Positions 23,301 through 35,339 of a stretch of 64,000 nt of DNA are shown here, in pieces. Source of the DNA: Simmondsia chinensis (lineage: Eukaryota > Streptophyta > Magnoliopsida > Caryophyllales > Simmondsiaceae); assembly GCA_018398585.1 (NCBI GenBank), contig JAGTTD010000018.1, positions 12,779,501 to 12,843,500 of the forward strand. The letters run 5' to 3'. Position numbers and translations under genes: made by a program. Below the pieces are notes generated by a model. It was not told the DNA's origin. It saw nothing but the letters and a program-made list of their open reading frames with translations, and ran no database searches. Numbering within the stretch: position 1 is the first letter of the stretch; each line of letters opens with the position of its first letter.

Positions 23301-25436
23301 ATCCATTACACAAAGGCCATTACATGTTTATTTGATTCCATAAGACGACCTAAGTTCAATGGGCACTGCTCAAACCAGTATTAACAATGTCATGAATGAC
23401 CATATCTGACAGAAAGTATGAGAATGCAACAGTAGACAGCCCCAAATCCATGCAAACTGAACTGAATGCGTATATTAAGTGTTAGCCACATAAACTAAAA
23501 GGTCCAACGTCTGCATGATACTTATATGATGAGGGAAATACACTTACCCTGCGGTCATGCTCCTCTGCGAAGTATTCCCTATTTACGTCGCTCTTGGGAA
23601 TGGCATCATTGGTGTCAATATTTAGAGCAGTGTCTCTAACCTGAACTGGCAAACCGTATTCAAGATCTAGCAGGCAGACTTGACAAACATTTTTCAACTT
23701 ACAACAAGTCTGACAGATCTCCGTTTTCTTATATCTTGCATCACGACCTGGTCTCCACCTGAAAACGGTGAAGGGCCTAGTACAGATCTTGCATTCCTTA
23801 TCATACTCCGCTCTTGTCTGCAGGCATGTCAAGAAAAGATTCAAAATCAGACAGCTCTAACAATTATGAAATTGACATGCCTAACTCTGAACAAGCATTC
23901 CACAGCAACATGTCGATGTCTACATTCCAAAATCATAAAGTTGTAATTCCCACTAACTAATCAAAAGAAGAAATGAGTTAGCACTAGACTGATCAATACA
24001 GTGAACACATGGCTAAGGCAATCAGCAACAATCTTTTACAAAGCAAAAAAAATCCCTCTTCAATTACATCAAAATTCAAAACAAGTGTTGCACTTAGAAA
24101 CAATCGTTAGAAAAGGGGGGAAAAAAGGTTTTATATAGCCATATGCAGTAGAAAATACAGTAACCCCAAGTTTTCAATCTCTTCCCCCCACAATACTCCA
24201 GCAGCATGCTTACGCACTTTCTCAGTCCCATCACTCCTAGGTCTGGTTTCACAGGAGAGACAAGTTGGAAAGTAGCTTATACATGCCCCGTTTTATACTC
24301 CCACCTGTGACATGCCTCTAATTCAACTGAAATCCTAAAATACCATCCATTCATTCAGATACAAACTTTCTCAAAATTTGGAATCAAGAAAAAGAATCCA
24401 TGTAATGATACCCACAGTGGAAAAATAACTGGTTTGGTTTTCTTTGCTTTTAAGCCCACTATTTTGTCAACTACCAATACATTAGTAAAATTGAATTCAA
24501 GTAGAAGATATCCTCTGTTTTTAATACATGAATGCAATACTTCAATGTCTTTTTTCCTTTCAGATGCGCAATTGTTCTTGCGTGAAGTAACTTATGCTCT
24601 AACACAGCCCGCCAGCACATCACACAGCTCTCCTCATTAACACGGACAATCCAAGCTAGAAAGATAAATCTATGACGCCCTAAGTTCTCCATTATGCAAG
24701 CAGTTCTCTTGCACTTCATCAAAGTAAATTGGAGCCACAAACTAGGAATTCTACACCACCCATTTCAAAGAACAAACTGCAGGTAAACAATACAGAATCA
24801 AAAGTGCAGAAATCAAGAAAAAGCAATTTCTAATTGGTAAGGCATGTAGACATTGCACATGATGTTCGAACCTGGCTATTGGGTTCAAAAATTTTTGAAG
24901 CAACCAGGTCAACTTGTTCCAATTTACCCTTTTGCACGTAGGAAAACCTCTTAGTGAGCGGTGTATTCAACAGAGAACTAGTCAAGGTTTACGCAAGCTG
25001 GCCCAGACACACGAGACACCGAAGCAAAAGGGGTTGCTGTCCAACAACGTCTCTCAATCGTAAAACAATATAAAAGATCCTGTATTCATTAAATCAAAAA
25101 AGGGAAAAAAAAACGAAAATAAGGAAAAAAAAAAAAAAAAAAGTGTTTCTGCATTCAAACTTCAATGCCGTCGTCTAAAGAAAGCTTCAAAACTGAAATT
25201 AGGGTTTCGAACTTGGCAAACAGATCATTACAGCAGGAAACCAATCACTGATTCATTCAAAAAGCACAAGAAACCAATGAATTTCATTGTAGTTTCTAAG
25301 ATAAAAGAGAAGAGAAGGTGGGGTAGAATACCATACGGACGTAAGGGTTGTCGCCGAGACAGGATTCGCAGATGATGGGAAAGTCGGAGCGTTCCCAGCC
25401 GTCCGCCTCCAGATTCCTCAACACCCTATGCGCCAT
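19489..25436 (-). CDS. MAC5: Zinc finger CCCH/RRM spliceosome protein (RBM22/Ecm2/MAC5 family)
   Basis: The gene has four coding exons, 25332-25436, 23548-23817, 22793-23016 and 19489-20371, all with GT-AG introns. They join in frame to 1,482 nt (493 aa). The N-terminus ([10 protein letters not shown], then [10 protein letters not shown]) and cysteine pairs in exon 2 (CKIC, CQTCC, CQVC) form the conserved N-terminal zinc region. A C-x7-C-x5-C-x3-H finger lies at residues 163-181, and an RRM from about 227 with RNP2 LYVGGL and RNP1-like ACAFVTYT. The tail is Pro/Gln/Tyr-rich and disordered. Family members bind U6 snRNA and pre-mRNA in the activated spliceosome (NineTeen complex-associated; in plants the MOS4-associated complex), in the nucleus. 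The symbol is by family; the orthologue number is not determined. The last residues are uncertain: the neighbouring frame ends in PSGPSQP at 19515, and a strong donor (GGTAAGTT) overlaps the stop at 19489. Confidence 0.93.
21440..21712. mobile_element. Possible hAT-type MITE in intron 3
   Basis: It is rich in 'gccaagctcgagcc' type words and ends 'catctacacccctta', like the possible MITE at 17952-18314. The left boundary and TSD are not resolved. Confidence 0.4.
22793..23016 (-). CDS. MAC5: MAC5-like gene exon 3 (CCCH finger)
   Basis: It encodes AKAGLDYES through KDRYYG, including the CCCH zinc finger (CSFYIRGEC then CPYRHEMP). The acceptor is ...CCGAGCAG|GCTAAAG and the donor GG|GTAAGT. It ends in phase 2, completed by the first base of exon 4. 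Confidence 0.93.
23548..23817 (-). CDS. MAC5: MAC5-like gene exon 2
   Basis: It encodes 90 residues, phase 0 at both ends. The acceptor is ...CCTGCAG|ACAAGAG and the donor AGG|GTAAGT. It carries most of the N-terminal zinc-binding cysteines and the highly conserved 'RDARYKK' and '[11 protein letters not shown]' segments. Confidence 0.93.
25332..25436 (-). CDS. MAC5: MAC5-like gene exon 1
   Basis: It encodes 35 residues from MAHRV to NPYVRM and ends at ATG|GTATTC. The ATG at 25434-25436 is chosen because MAH-L/V-R begins the conserved family N-terminus. The open frame upstream is RE-repeat sequence from the GA tract. Intron 1 is 1,514 bp and contains an A-rich tract near 25130. Confidence 0.9.
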
Positions 25437-25458
25437 CTCTCTCTCTCTCTCTCTCTCT
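25437..25458 (-). promoter_or_regulatory. (GA)n tract in 5' UTR of the MAC5-like gene
   Basis: On the gene's strand a GAGAGA repeat of about 22 bases abuts the start codon. GA repeats in plant 5' UTRs and core promoters can bind BBR/BPC factors; that role here is inferred. Only about 185 bp lie between the ATG and the nearest transposon-related sequence. Confidence 0.6.
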
Positions 25459-25707
25459 TCCCGTCGGCCACACAAGACAAATCTTGAACGCGACCCACAG
25501 TGAATCAGGCACTTGCTTCTCCCGTTTTGAGGTCTCGACCACAACCCCCAACCGCCTCCTCTCTCTCTCGTATTCTTCTTTTTTGGTCAAATCTCTCTCC
25601 CTGGTATTCCATAGCCCAAGCGGCTTCAATATTATTAATTATTATTATATATATTAAATGGGAAATTCCGGCTTACCTAGTTTGATTTTAAATATCTAAA
25701 TAATAAA

Positions 25708-27035
25708 GGGCAAAATATAGTAAAATTTTTTTAACTTTGTAATTAATTATAATATATTTTTTATACTTTTAATTTTAAAAAATAGTCCCCCTAAACTTTA
25801 TAATTAAACATAATATATCTTCTATACTTTCAATTTTAAAAAATAACCCTCTGAATTTTTTAAATTAGCACAATATATCCTCTGCACTTTTAATTTCATA
25901 AAATAGTCCCCTAAACTTTGTAAATTAAAACAACACACCCCCTGCACTTTCAATTTTAAAAAATAGCCCCCTAAACTTTACTATTACACACATCTGATCC
26001 TCCGAACTTTGTTACTAAATATAATACACTGCTTAGACATTCATAAATTTCAAAATATAAAAGTACGAAATTAAAATTTTTGAATAAATTATGAAAGACA
26101 TTTTTTTGAAAAAAGTATGAAAAATATAATAATAATTTTAAATTTTATTTTTTAATATTTTTTAAAAAAATATTTTTTTAGTATTTATTTTTAAAATTTT
26201 AATTTCGTATTTTATTTTAAAATTTTTAATTTGAATTTAGATTTTATTTCTAACTTATTATATTTTCTCTTATAGTATTTTTTTAATCAAAATTTAAATA
26301 AATATTTTATTATCTTCTAAATTTATAATATCTTTACTATATTAATTAAAATAATTATTTTTTATAAATATCAAAAAATTCTCTTATTTTTTATCTAGAA
26401 ATATAAAGCTCATATTTTTTGTCTAAAAACATAATTTTTTATTTTTTGTATGAAACTAAAAAATCTCTCATTTTTAATTTGACACAAAGCTCCTACCTTT
26501 CGTCTAAAAACATAAATTCATATATTTTGTATAAAACTAGAAATTATTTTTATTTTGATATATTTTTTATTTTAAATTTATTATTCTAATTTTTGTTAAA
26601 ATTAAAAAAGTAGTATTATATTTTTTTCAAAATTTTTCTAAATTTTTTTCGTAATTTGATTTAAAATTTAAAATTTTGTATATTTTCAAAATTTTAAATT
26701 TAGTAATGTCTATGCAGTGAGTTATATTTAGTAATAAAGTTCGGGGGTGAGTTATGTTTAGTAATAAAGTTCGGGAGGCTATTTTATAAATTTAAAAGTG
26801 CAGGGGGTGTTTTTTGTGTAATAACAAAGTTCATGGGCTATTTTATGAAATCGAAAGTGCAGGAGGTGTGTTGTGTTAATTTGCAAAGTTGAGGGGGCTA
26901 TTTTATGAAATTGAAAATGCAGGGGGTGTGTTGTGTTAATTTACAAAGTTCAGGGGGCTATATTTTGAAATCGAAAGTGCAGGGGGTGTGTTGTGATTAA
27001 TTGTAAAATTCAGGGGGTGTTACTATATTTTGTCC
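25708..27035. mobile_element. Mutator-like foldback element
   Basis: The ends are inverted (GGGCAAAATATAGTAA and, reversed, GGACAAAATATAGTAA). They are flanked by a perfect 9-bp duplication aataataaa (25699-25707, 27036-27044), the length made by Mutator-like transposases. Each arm of about 350-400 bp is itself a tandem array of about 65-bp units containing 'aaagtgcagggggtgtgttg'. The centre is extremely AT-rich and has no ORF, so the element is non-autonomous. It lies about 270 bp upstream of the MAC5-like start codon. Confidence 0.9.
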
Positions 27036-27085
27036 AATAATAAATTCTAAAATCAAACTACGGCTTCAATATTACTAGCCATTTC

Positions 27086-27100
27086 CCGTGTGATGCACGG
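27086..27100 (-). terminator. Helitron 3' terminal hairpin
   Basis: 'ccgtgtgatgcacgg' forms a short GC-rich stem with a 5-base loop, 7 bases before the CTAG terminus at 27075-27078 on the minus strand. In Helitrons this hairpin marks the end of rolling-circle transfer. Confidence 0.8.
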
Positions 27101-27204
27101 TCAAGTTTTACTCAATGCGCATCATAATTAATTTTGTAACATTATTGTTTGAAATTGATATTTTCCCCAAACATAAAGTGTATGTACAATATAGTAGTTG
27201 CAAC

Positions 27205-27884
27205 TAGGGGTATTCAAAAAATTCCATAACCGAAATACCGACCCGAAAGTGCAGTTAACCATACTGAATTTTCGGGTCGGTTAATCGAACCGAAAAAATT
27301 TGAGGTATTCTAGGACGGTAACGGTTAGTGATTTTGTCCATTTCGGTTAACCGATTTACCGAAATAGTATATATTATGTATATATTTTTGCATGTTTATA
27401 ATGTTATTATTAATTAAGTTTGTTTTTCTATCATATAGTTGAATATTTCATAATGCATGATTAATTTTATCTTTTTTACCAATTCATCTCCCGGTATCAA
27501 GTACTCGTGCCCCATTATTATATCCCAAATATTACCTAAGTACTATTTTACTACAATCCAATGCTATTCATTTGTCCACATATTGATTAAAATAAGATAT
27601 TATATTGTTAATTTTTTAAATTAGATTATAAGCTTATAATTTGTTGAATATTCTCATATTGTTATACATATACGAACTTTTAAGGAGATTAATCATATAA
27701 CATGAGAGGCATTATATTATTTTTTTGTTTACTGGTTAACCGACGTACCCGAACCGAATTACCGAAAGTCGGTTAACCGGTCTTTTCGGTTACGGTAACG
27801 GTTAGATATTTTTGAGTATTTTGATTACGGTTAACCGAAACGAAATACTTTTCGGTACGGTTAACCGAACCATGAACTCCCCTA
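27205..27884. mobile_element. hAT-type MITE, 680 bp
   Basis: It starts TAGGGGTATTCA and ends TGAACTCCCCTA, flanked by the 8-bp duplication gttgcaac (27197-27204, 27885-27892). The subterminal regions are full of ggttaaccg/accgaa words in both orientations, usual in plant hAT MITEs. No ORF. It is inserted in the Helitron 3' region. Confidence 0.9.
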
Positions 27885-28260
27885 GTTGCAACTAAGGACA
27901 AATCTTATATAAAAGGGGTGATTTCAAATGTGGAAAGTAATTGTAGATCGTGTTACATAACTACTTATATCGTGAGCAATAATTAAATATTTTGAATAAA
28001 ATTAGTGATTTTTTATTAGTATTTTGTTTATACTTAGATTGTGCCAAATTTTATAAATGTTATCTCTTTTATATTTTTTTTGTTAATTTTCACCTATCAT
28101 TTTTGTTTAATATTTTTATTGCTCTTTTTCATATTTTTGGCATTGTTAAAAATTTTTAACTGTTTTATTTTATTTATAAGGTTTTTCTATAAATTAATTC
28201 ATATTTTTACTTATTAATATATTTTGTTATTTTTATTTTGTTAGATTGAGTTGTAGTTAT

Positions 28261-28286
28261 ACTAATAATTTCCCGTGCGATGCACG
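28261..28286 (-). terminator. Second Helitron-type 3' end
   Basis: 'cgtgcgatgcacg' (28274-28286) is a perfect 5-bp-stem hairpin followed on the minus strand by GGGAAATTATTAGT, parallel to the terminus at 27075 but with TTAG in place of CTAG. The flanking 'catcataattaa'/'tatcataattaa' on the inner side is also shared with the outer terminus. It may be an older, decayed terminator bypassed by the present one. Confidence 0.65.
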
Positions 28287-28530
28287 AAGATAATTTACAA
28301 TATGTATCATAATTAAAAGCCGTAGCTATTTGAAGGAAATGTAACAAAGTTGTACTGAATATGGAGGAATTAGAAGTTGCTATCTTTAGAGAATTTGTAC
28401 TATGATAAACATAAGCAGCATTGTTGTTTCTGTGGTCTTTCATTCGTGTCTAGTAGGTGACCTGCATCAAAGTGTACATGTTAGTGCAATATATTGTATG
28501 TAATTGAGTTCATATTTATCATTTTCTTAT

Positions 28531-30556
28531 TTACCCTGTTGCATGATGGCTACTTGTTGATTCATCTACCATAATAGTTTGTTGTTGTCGTTCTTGTGTT
28601 GTAGAGGATGGACTGTTGAGGTAGTAACACTCTTCTTCCCAAAGGACCCATGTTATGAGCTTTAGTATTGTGTCTGATGTAGGTGATTGACTTTGAGGGG
28701 CTTCCACTTTAAATATTGCAGGCTTGTCTAGAAATTGAGCTAAGAACTCATCCTGCCAATAATCTCTAATAGGCTATGTTATGTAATTAATATTTTAGTT
28801 GTTTGTGTTCGTATGTAATATTTTTAATGTGATACTTGTGCAGTTTTTGCTTCTAATTCCATTGCGGTGCACTGTAGAAGAAACTCTCCTTGCGTGCCAA
28901 AAACTTGGAGTTTCATTTGGTTATGATATCGATCTTCTATAGTGACCTTGAAACCAAATCTATGGACACCTTGGTTAGATAGTTGCTAAATGTCTAAGTT
29001 TTCAGAAGGGATTGCACTTATGATGTGAATATTCACTATACCTTTTTTCCATGACTACATGTTGTTTATTGCATTTGGAGCAGATGAAAGAATAATTAAC
29101 GATTTCCACCTCTGTCTTACATTGTTTGCAAGAAGGGTATGATATCTCGCCTACAATGTCAAATGCTCTTATACGGCCATATATTCTGAAATACTTCACC
29201 TGCATGTTGAAATTAATACAAATGAAGTTATATAGTAGTATATATTTCCTAATCAGTTCAGTACAATATAACATAATACTTACATTGGGTTGGTAGGAGT
29301 ATTCAGAAATTTGGATACGTTTGGATTGCATTAAGATCTCAGAGTCTATTATTCCTAATTTCTTTTGTTGCATCCACTTTATCCTTTTTTGAGCATGTGC
29401 ATTTTCAGCATACCTATATTGTAAGCATTTATTCATTTAGTCTTTGGCATATAAATTAGACAATGAATCGAAGAGTATTGAAGGCCGAAATACCAGGCTT
29501 TAAGTACTTTTGTTTCTGGATGATTAGGATTTATTAGTAGCCATGTTTTTGCAGTGGTTGAGAGAGAGCACCCTTGACAAATATGAAAATGTTAAGGAAA
29601 GGAATATTTATATGTTATTAATAATCGTATGACAAAACATAAATACATATATACACACCATGGTAATCTGTTACTGCTATCCGTGATGCCAATAGAACAT
29701 TGTGTCTTTGCAAGTTGTCAAATAGGTATGTCCCTTCCTTTATTGCTAAGGCATTCCATAATGTGATCCTCAGTGTTTGCATCCTGAGTCAATGGTATCA
29801 TTATTTTATTATAGTATGTACCAAGGTAATTTTATGCTTGTATAACTATCCTTCTATTGCATAAAAGTAATTCTCGTCTTGTTGTTGCTGATTGTGATGT
29901 TGTTATTATTTGAGAAACAGAAATCACCATCCCAAATACATCTGCAATATTAAATAATTTTCATGGTTATTAAAATTAAATAAGATTTTTATGTGTTAAA
30001 GTAAAATGATACATACCAATATCAATTGTGTTGTTTTGCATTAATGAGTGAGCAAATGCAAAGGGAATAATCTGTCCTTGGAGAAAAGGAATGTCAAAAC
30101 ATGTTTCTTCATTGAGTTCTACTACTTGTGTGGTTGTAGTGAATTTCAACTGGAAGTTGTGATAGATTCCTTTTTGGCCATATGTGTGAGGAAGTACTTG
30201 CACCTGCGCAATGGAATACACCTTTCCTGTTTCAAAGCTATTCTCCCATTTATACACTTCATCGTTATGCATTGTGACTTGTATATCATCACGCTGCATG
30301 TGGGAATGGAAAGCACATTAAATTTCTTTGTTGTTTATGTTTGAAAAAATAAACCCAAAAAAATTAGATGAACAATTCACTTTAACAAACATAGTTTACT
30401 TACTTGTGAATCCATGAACCCCATGTTTCGGAAAACTTGCTGAGAGTTCATTCTTAAACGTGAATGAATGCCGTAGTCTCTCATCAGGCGAGCTCGCACA
30501 TTTACTGGTATAAAAGTTGGGCCGATGAATCTAATTGGAATGTATTTGATTTCCAT
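28531..30556 (-). CDS. RPA70-like single-strand DNA-binding protein, Helitron-borne
   Basis: This is a multi-exon gene downstream of the helicase on the same strand. Exon 1 (30404-30556, MEIKYIPIRF) and exon 2 (30017-30293, RDDIQVTMHN, KVYSIAQVQVLP) look like the first OB fold of plant RPA70/DUF223 proteins. The next exon (from about 29941) starts DVFGMVISVSQI, the usual start of the second OB fold, followed near 29785 by RITLWNALA. The 29000-29200 region has the zinc-ribbon of the C-terminal OB fold (YPSCKQCK ... ICSKCN), then FGFKVTIEDRYH (about 28950) and DEFLAQFLDKPA (about 28750). The stop is at 28531. RPA-like genes are standard Helitron cargo, presumably coating single-stranded DNA during transposition. 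Exon borders after exon 2 are approximate; I saw no forced frameshift. Confidence 0.75.
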
Positions 30557-30696
30557 ACCTGTAATATTTATGTTTAGGTTAATGTGTATAAATGTTCTAA
30601 ACATTTGTTTTTTGCAATACTGTTAAATGTCTAGAATAATATAGTAGTATGTTTTCAAAGTCATGAATGTAAAAGCATATAGGTCTTACTTTTTCC

Positions 30697-33600
30697 TCAC
30701 AGGGTTTGTATATCATGATAAATTTCCCTGTACACCACGTTCCTCGTCCAATTTGGGGGGATCTCGCTGTTGTTACATATTAAAAGCCGCAAGCCCATTG
30801 GTGAAGTTACTCGTGACATTGCCACATATAGCTGCCCATGAATAAATACTGGTTTTGGAAGATAAATGCCAACCTTTTTCAGTGTTTGTCCTTGACTTTT
30901 GTTGATCGTCATAGCAAATGCGAGCTTGAATGGAAATTGTCTTCGTTTGAAGGGTATTGGGGTTTGCGTTTGTGATGGTGTTAGATCTATCCATGGAATC
31001 ATTACTGTCTCTCTTATGTTTCGGCCAGTCAGAATTCTAGCTTCGATAACCTTGTGTCCCATTTTCTCAATTGTCAATCGTGTACCATTGCACAACCCAG
31101 ATGAAGGATCGAGATTCCGCATTAGTATCACTGGTGCGCCAACCTTTAGCTCAAGTTTGTGGTTTGGTATCCCAGTAAGGTTCAGAGAATGCAATAGTTC
31201 TGGTGGATTCATTTGATCTACTGTAGCATTATGTTCAGCCGAGTTCAATGTATCTGCACTGAGATAAGTCCTTGAATTCCCTGGAAGCATAGCAAGCATT
31301 CGAGCATTCAACTCGTCAACATCGTTGTTTGTTGGCGCTAAAATTGCACGTTCCTTAAGATAGTTGTTGTCTCTGAAACTAATGCATAGATTGGGATAAA
31401 CAAACTCAATTAAATTTAGCATTCCGTGAACGTTGTTAGGCAGCAAAAACTGTTTTGGTATTTCAATCCAATCTGGTTCACTGCCTTCAGATAAAGCTGT
31501 CTCGCTTATTTTTCCTTCACCCAGTCGTAGTAACCAATTTGCGTATTCATGTGAATTGATACCACTATCATCATTGATGTTATCACATAGTAATCGCATG
31601 TTTGTTCTCAGGTGCAAAACATATATTTGGTTCCATAATGATAGTCTTTGTAGTGAAGCAGCAACAATGTCTGTTCTCGTTCCTTTATGTACCACTGGAA
31701 ATATTTGTCTAAAATCCCCTCCCATAACAACCAATTTACCACCAAATAGAGCATCTTTCTCACAAATATCTCTAAATGTGCGTTCCACTGCCTGTACAAC
31801 ATTTTTATGCATCATTGGAGCTTCATCCCATATGATAAGTGTTGCTTCTCATATTAACGCAGATAGGTCTGATATTTTTGATATTGAACAGCAAGATGTT
31901 GCATCTAATTCTAGTGGAATTTTGAACATAGACTGTGATGTTTTTCCAGTTGGAATTAGTACAGCAGCTATGCCTAAGGAAGCAACGGCAATAACTATTT
32001 CTGCTTGAGATATGAATTTCGAAATTAAAGTTTGCCAAAGGTACGTTTTCCCAGTTCCTCCACTACCATAAACAAAGAAGAATCCTCCATTTTCTCTTTC
32101 ATGTGCTAGCATGATTGCATCAAAAGCGTTTTTTTGATCCTTGTTTAGGGTTCTAAAGCATTGTTCAAATGCTTCATATTCTTTAGAACAATAGAAATTA
32201 AAGTGTTCAGCAAATAACCTTCTGATCAAGCTCATGTTACATGAGGTTGATGGTAGTGGCATTGGTGGGTAATCTTTTAATGACCGTCCATTTTTGGTTA
32301 AAATGTGTTCAATTTCTGCAAGGCCCCATTGTTTTCTTTGGTCGCCCGTGACCTCAACATTGTGGTTGGTCTGTTGTTGTTGCATTCTTCTTTCGAGGTC
32401 ATCAGTTAGGTTGTCCCAATGTTTTTCCCATAATTGATCAGGTCTTGCGACCTCTGAGAACATTAATATTGAACATAACATATTTCTCAACTGTGCACCA
32501 GATGCCCATGTTGCTGCCTCTGTTAGCGTGGTATTCCATTCATTGTCATCGGCCATTAATCCAAGCGCAAGACATGCTGCCTTAAATGTGGGAAATGTTA
32601 TACCATCAACAGTTCTAACATCTTCAAAGCATTTCGCACCACGCACAATATTCAACAACATCCTTAGGTAAAACCTCTCCCCGGAGTTTGGATGTGCATA
32701 AGTAAGTCTACCAATACACACGCGTTGCTTTCGAAGTGTCCATAGTCTTCTACTTTTATTCCATACCCAATAAGTGTGGAATTCTGTGTATGTGTATTGT
32801 CTAGCTTCCAAGTGTTCAATATTTGCTTTGAACCAAGCTGTTAACATCGTGTCCTTGGATCTGTTCTCGTCAACAACATGGAATAAGTTTTCACGATCAT
32901 GGAATGTCACATTTTGTTGTCCTAGAAGGTGGTATTGTAACCTTTCAACTGATGGATATTGATGCTGCAGTGGGACTCAAAAATTCTCCAGCAAGACTCT
33001 ATTGCGGAAACGTATCGGCAGTCTAAGTATTGTCGGATTTCATCTGTTTGTTTGTAATTCCGTTGTAAAATGTTTGCAGTTGCTACGACATTATCCTCAA
33101 TTACAAATGTTGCACGATCCATCCCTTTGTGAATGTACTTGTATAAATACTTGATCACTTTTGTATGTGCACACCGTTCCACGTTGATATGACAATTGTA
33201 CTTAACACATAGGTCACGATTGTATGGCACGACCCAGCTATTTCCAAATGTTTCACCACCAACTTCAATTGTGTAACCATTGTCTCGGCGACGATAATTT
33301 ACAAATCCATTGATATCAATAGCAGTCTCAACGCTAAACTTTTTCGGGTAATGCTTACTGCACTTGTTTGGCTTCATGCACGGAGAATTACTGTTGTGTA
33401 CTCCACATGGGCCATGTATCATGAATTTGGTGACAGTTTCGTAAGCAAGCGGATCTTCCTGCTTATTGGGTAATTCTGCACATATGTCAGCATCTATATC
33501 TTCTGCACATGTCGGCTTGTTTTCAGGTGCCAAAGTTAACAAAATGTACGCATGTGGTAGTCCTCGCTTTTGAAACTCTATTACATGTATATCTAAATAT

Positions 33601-35175
33601 GAAAACATAAGAAGTGAGGAGAATAATCATCTCATTTTTAAATTCTTACATAAAGAGACAAAAGATTGGAACCTACCTGCAGTGACCTTTCCAAAGAATT
33701 GACATTCTTTTAAATCTCGGAGCAGCTCCTTCAATTTGATTTTAAAAACACATGCGACTAAGTCTGGCCGGTCGGATGCTTGTTGTTGAGGATTCCAAAA
33801 TAGTTCTTCAGTTATTTCTGGCCAATTCGGATTGCAAGTGAATGTTATAAAGTAATCCGGCGGCCCCAGAACGCGACACATTGCTATTGCATCTTGGTAA
33901 CGTTGCGTCATATATCGTGGGCCACCGTTAAAACTTGAGGGTAGGATATATCTATGACCAACAGCATTGGCGTCCGCTTCACCTGCAGTGATTGCATCTT
34001 CAATTCCACTGTACAACTTTGTTCTTAACTTGCTTTGATTGAATCTTAAATAATTCAATCTAGATTGTTCAATTGCAGCATAACAGTCAACAACAAATTG
34101 TTGAAATAGACGACCTCCTTGTAATATGTTATGTCCTTCTTGCTCTCGGAACTGGAGTCTGAATGCATAAAATTGCCTTTGAGTAACCTCATCATTGATA
34201 TGACTTGAAGAAACTGTTGTTGGAATTCCTGTTTGCCAACCGTCGGTACCATAAGGAAACAATATCGGATATTGAAGGGGCATATATGAGGGATGTGTCT
34301 CCTTGATTCTTTGCAACCCCCCACCAATCTTATGCAATATGATATCACGATTGCTTGTAGATGTTTCACCATCTCCTGCTATTAATGCTGCAACTTCATT
34401 AGCGGTTGGCATTGTGTACTGTCTTCCACTTTTTGCTTCGATTATGCGTATTCTTAGGTTCTGACTATTGTTGGTCCACAATAAGTCACGTGCATTTCTG
34501 AATACCCTAACATAAGGGTTTATTTGATCGAGCATTTCTTTCAAACCTTGTATGTATGTTTGTTGTAATCGTGACGTACTATTGTTAACTCCAAGGGCAG
34601 TGGACCTATTATGAGTTTCATTCTCAGTATCATATATATACAGTTGCGCATACTGTGGATGTGAGCCACATTGTGGTAGCAATGAACCAATTCTATGGTA
34701 GGTTTCTCCACTAATTCTGAAAGAGTATGGTCCACGCCCATCTTGCATGGCTACATTTATCTTTCCACCCATTGAAGTGAAGGACATCATAGAGTTGTAC
34801 ATTCGTATCTCTTTCATGAATGTTGTTCTTCAAAAAGTCGTTGAAGGTAATCTGGGATTATAGGCAATGGTGGAAGTTGTACTCGACCACTACTGCAGCA
34901 TAGATTGAAGCATGGATTTGTAATGCTACTATCACTTGTTCTTTCTTCCACCCACATGAGTGCTCGGCAATGCTGGCATTTTGAGGTTCTTTTACCGAAG
35001 TTCCATCGTGCGGAAAATGATCTTCGATATCTAGTTTCGCCATGATCCAAGTACATTTGTTTACTTTATCAGTTTTTTGAATAGGTAGATTCAGAAAAAT
35101 TGGACGGGCATAAACTATTGGGATATAGCTTACCATATGTGGAATTGCCATTTTGACGCGTGGTTGCAATATCAT
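30697..35175 (-). pseudogene. Helitron Rep/PIF1-type helicase, broken
   Basis: From the minus-strand 5' side: a zinc-finger-like start (YLDHGE, CQHC, CC; 34814-35056); the Helitron helicase-like N-domain (33627-34817; FTSMGG, RYMTQRYQDAIA, FITFTCNPNWPEI); and, after an 84-bp GT-AG intron (33593-33676), the Rep core (FQKRGLPHAYILL; YLYKYIHKG with the paired tyrosines). The PIF1 helicase follows with Walker A GSGGTGKT, IIWDEAP, GGDFRQ and NKSQGQTL...VAMSRV, ending at 30697. Faults: a frameshift near 34815 between the first two blocks, a 1-base frameshift near 32975 after CWRIFE, and an in-frame TGA at 31849-31851 just before Walker B. The HUH motif reads HAY. It cannot make full-length RepHel. 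Confidence 0.93.
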
Positions 35176-35339
35176 TACTTAACAATGTGAAGCCGCTGGT
35201 GTGTACAATATTGTGTGCTCCTTGCAGTGGAAAACTTTGATTGGTAAAGCGTGCACATGTGTAATCTTAAATGTTTTGTAATATTTAAAAGACTGTATCT
35301 TATTTGGAACAACATGCAAGTGTAAGTAACAATGATTAT

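Noticed and set aside
31433..32008. 191-aa plus-strand ORF over the helicase
   Set aside because: Antisense shadow of the PIF1-type helicase on the minus strand.
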